64,000 nt of DNA from Streptomyces fungicidicus. Its GTDB lineage: Bacteria > Actinomycetota > Actinomycetes > Streptomycetales > Streptomycetaceae. Below the pieces are notes generated by a model, which was not told the DNA's origin, ran no database searches, and saw only the letters and a list, made by a program, of their open reading frames with translations. The stretch is taken from the NCBI RefSeq assembly GCF_003665435.1, contig NZ_CP023407.1, positions 5,753,501 to 5,817,500 on the forward strand, in the 5' to 3' direction. Below, piece after piece: positions 62,050 through 64,000 of the stretch (positions within the stretch are counted from its first letter, which is position 1; each line of letters starts with the position of its first letter). The translations under genes and the position numbers were made by a program.

Positions 62050-62445
62050 TCAGCCGGTCGTCGGTGCGAAGAGGTCGACCCCGTTGCCGTCCGGGTCGAG
62101 GAGGACGGCGTAGCGCTGTCCCCACACCGCGTCCCACGGCTCGAGCTCGAAACGGCTCCCGGCGGCGGTCATCTCGGCGAAGAGCTTGTCGACCTCGGCG
62201 GGACTCTCGCACCGCAGTGCCAGTGAGGTCCTGCCCCCGCCCGACGGCGGTTCCCAGTGCGGGTGGAAGGACCGGACCACCTCCTCCGTGTCCAGCATCA
62301 GCCGCAGTCCGCCCGGCAACCCAGCCTCCACGTGTCCCTGTTCCTCGGCCCCCTCCGGGAAGACCAGCCCGAGCCTCCGGTAGAAGGCGACGGAGGCGGC
62401 CATGTCGGAGACGACCAGCCCGATGGCATCGAATCGTGCGCTCAT
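62050..62445 (-). CDS. VOC-family (glyoxalase/bleomycin-resistance-like) protein
   Basis: A 131-residue vicinal-oxygen-chelate protein with two beta-alpha-beta-beta-beta units: FDAIGLVVSDMAASVAFYRRLGLVF and AVLLDPDGNGVDLFAP. Members are dioxygenases, glyoxalases or antibiotic-binding proteins; it cannot be placed further. TACGGT on the minus strand (62458-62453) ends 7 nt before ATG 62445, so a leaderless mRNA is likely. Confidence 0.88.
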   Translation of the reverse strand: MSARFDAIGLVVSDMAASVAFYRRLGLVFPEGAEEQGHVEAGLPGGLRLMLDTEEVVRSFHPHWEPPSGGGRTSLALRCESPAEVDKLFAEMTAAGSRFELEPWDAVWGQRYAVLLDPDGNGVDLFAPTTG

Positions 62446-62600
62446 GCGGCCCACCGTAGGGCCGCGGCCCTACGACGGTCTTGAAGGAATCGGACACGCG
62501 AGTTCGGACCGGACGAGTTCGAGGAGCCGGCCGGTCCGGCCCCGGCCGCGACCGCGGCCCGGCAACGGCTTTCCGGCGCCCTGCGCATAGGCTCCCGCCC

Positions 62601-63251
62601 ATGCCCGCCCCCGCCCTCCTCGTGTACACCCGCACCGCCGACTACCGCCACGACTCCCTGCCCGCCGCCGTCACCGCCCTGCGCTCCCTCGGTGACTTCG
62701 CCGTCGACGCCACCGAGGACCCGGCCGCCTTCGAGGAGCCGCTCGACCGGTACGCCGCCGTGGTCTTCCTCTCCACCAGCGGCGAGGTGCTCACCCCGGC
62801 GGGCCGGGAGCGGCTCGCGGCGTACACCGGGGCGGGCGGCGGGTTCGTGGGCGTGCACGCCGCCGCCTGCACGGAGTACGACTGGCCGTACTACGGCGAA
62901 CTTCTCGGCGCCCGCTTCGACCGGCACCCCGCCCTCCAGCCGGGCCGCGTCCTGACCGAGGACCGGGACCATCCGGCGACCCGGCACCTGCCCGCCGTCT
63001 GGGAGTTCACCGACGAGTGGTACGACTTCCGCACCAACCCGCGTGACTCGGTACGGGTCCTGCTCTCCGCCGACGAGTCGTCGTACGGGGGCGGCGGCAT
63101 GGGCGCCGACCATCCGCTCGCCTGGTGCCGCGACCAGGGCGCGGGCCGGGTCTTCTACACCGCCCTCGGCCACTCCGCCGAGGCCTACGCCGACCCCGGC
63201 TTCCGCGCCCATCTGCGCGGCGGCATCACCTGGGCCGCCGCCGCCCGTTGA
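62601..63251 (+). CDS. ThuA-domain protein
   Basis: A 216-residue ThuA-like protein with a class-I-glutamine-amidotransferase-like fold: LLVYTRTADYRHDSLPAAVT at the start, GGGFVGVHAAACTEYDWPYYGELLGARF in the middle and GRVFYTALGHSAEAY near the end. Relatives act in trehalose or other sugar utilisation; reaction unknown. It converges with a LacI-type regulator gene (12-bp gap), consistent with sugar metabolism. TAGGCT (62588-62593) ends 7 nt before the ATG, so it is probably leaderless. Confidence 0.88.
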   Translation: MPAPALLVYTRTADYRHDSLPAAVTALRSLGDFAVDATEDPAAFEEPLDRYAAVVFLSTSGEVLTPAGRERLAAYTGAGGGFVGVHAAACTEYDWPYYGELLGARFDRHPALQPGRVLTEDRDHPATRHLPAVWEFTDEWYDFRTNPRDSVRVLLSADESSYGGGGMGADHPLAWCRDQGAGRVFYTALGHSAEAYADPGFRAHLRGGITWAAAAR

Positions 63252-63263
63252 CGAACCCGCCCG

Positions 63264-64000
63264 TCACGGCCCGGGCCGGGCGACGGCCTCCGTCCCGCGC
63301 GCCGGGTCCCCCGGCGGCGCGGTGCTGGCCCGTTCCACCAGCCGGGTCGACAGCTCCGTGCGGGTGCCCTCCGGGCGGTGGCCGTCCATCATGCGCAGCA
63401 GCAGCCGCAGGGCCGTCGCCGCCATCTCGGAGAGCGGCTGGCGGACCGTCGTCAGGGCCGGGGCGAGCCAGCGGGCCTCCGGCAGGTCGTCGAAGCCGAC
63501 GACGCTCATGTCGTCCGGTACCCGCAGCCCCCGCTCGGCCAGCACCTCGTACACGCCGAGCGCCATCCGGTCGGAGCAGACGAAGACGGCCGTGGGCGGC
63601 TCGGGCAGATCGAGGAGCTCGCGCATGCGGCGGCCGGCCGCGCCCTCCCCGGAGCCCGCGTGCCGCACGTACTCGGGGCGGTGCGGCACGCCCGCCGCGG
63701 CCAGCGCCGAGCGGTAGCCGGCGATCCGGGCGTCGGCGCACAGGGTGTGCCGCGGGCCGGCGAGGACGGCGACGCGCCGGTGGCCCAGGGACAGCAGGTG
63801 CTCGGTCGCCGTCACCCCGCCCCGCCAGTTCGCCGCGCCGACCGAGACGACGCCCGCCGGCGGTTCCCGCACGGGGTCGATCATCACGAACGGGATGCGG
63901 TGCTGCTTCAGCCACGCGTACTGCGGCTCGCTCAGCTCGGCCAGGTGGAACAGCGCCCCCGAGGACCCCCGCAGCACCAGCTTGTCCAGCCACGCCCGCT
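63264..64000 (-). CDS. LacI-family transcriptional regulator, N-terminus cut by window edge
   Basis: About 245 C-terminal residues are visible, from WLDKLVLRGSSGAL to the stop. They form the effector-binding domain of a LacI/GalR repressor: FVMIDPVREPPAGVVSVGAANWRGG, GHRRVAVLAGP, AVFVCSDRMALGVYEVLAERGLRVPDDMSVVGFDD and TTVRQPLSEMAATA. The DNA-binding head lies beyond the right edge. The divergent or downstream sugar genes it controls are probably outside the window; ThuA is a possible member of the same sugar system. Confidence 0.92.
   Translation of the reverse strand, partial: RAWLDKLVLRGSSGALFHLAELSEPQYAWLKQHRIPFVMIDPVREPPAGVVSVGAANWRGGVTATEHLLSLGHRRVAVLAGPRHTLCADARIAGYRSALAAAGVPHRPEYVRHAGSGEGAAGRRMRELLDLPEPPTAVFVCSDRMALGVYEVLAERGLRVPDDMSVVGFDDLPEARWLAPALTTVRQPLSEMAATALRLLLRMMDGHRPEGTRTELSTRLVERASTAPPGDPARGTEAVARPGP

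Overview
The window is very GC-rich DNA with strong G/C bias at third codon positions and dense, often translationally coupled genes. It carries a geosmin synthase, a conservon, a gamma-butyrolactone-receptor homologue, a subtilisin-inhibitor-like protein and a glycogen-to-trehalose route. This points to a Streptomyces chromosome. The runs cprB/DUF89/geosmin synthase and sulfite reductase/cysHCDN/sulfonate ABC resemble the order I remember around SCO6071-6073 and SCO6093-6102 of S. coelicolor; that comparison is from memory.

Layout. 1-6650: a truncated FadR-type regulator divergent from a six-gene catabolic operon (acid-type MFS importer, L-erythrulose kinase, two tetrulose-phosphate isomerases, a xylose-isomerase-like decarboxylase candidate, a 6PGDH-like dehydrogenase). 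It fits the 'xylose isomerase family decarboxylase' route for D-apionate. 6820-10336: a quaternary-amine (betaine/choline) ABC importer. 10379-15228: a conservon (cvnABCD) with a sugar-binding lipoprotein gene upstream on the same strand. 15478-21461: a membrane-anchored copper oxygenase, cprB, a DUF89 phosphatase, geosmin synthase and a PDZ membrane protein. 21454-24497: a metallophosphoesterase, an M24 peptidase and a degenerate aminoglycoside-phosphotransferase homologue. 24504-35377: treZ, then treY and treX, separated by an island with two M14 peptidases, a protease inhibitor and an FHA protein. 35674-43162: a HEPN-like protein, an exonuclease, an APH kinase, a macrolide glycosyltransferase, an MMPL exporter and DUF1697. 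43166-52591: a long assimilatory sulfur operon on the minus strand. 52719-64000: mixed genes (GNAT, secreted protein, GAF regulator, acyl-CoA dehydrogenase, YihY/BrkB, NmrA, two AraC regulators, VOC, ThuA, truncated LacI).

How the genes work together. The first operon should import a branched sugar acid and deliver D-erythrose 4-phosphate to the pentose phosphate pathway under a GntR repressor with two visible operators. The sulfur operon joins sulfonate uptake, sulfate activation, APS reduction, sulfite reduction and siroheme supply. It starts with a 27-codon leader peptide of the SRRHVDL type. TreX, TreY and TreZ would turn glycogen into trehalose. Several genes in the right half lack a Shine-Dalgarno sequence and have a -10-like hexamer 6-7 nt before the start codon, so they are probably read from leaderless mRNAs.

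No tRNA, rRNA, CRISPR array, insertion sequence, phage gene or integration site was seen.
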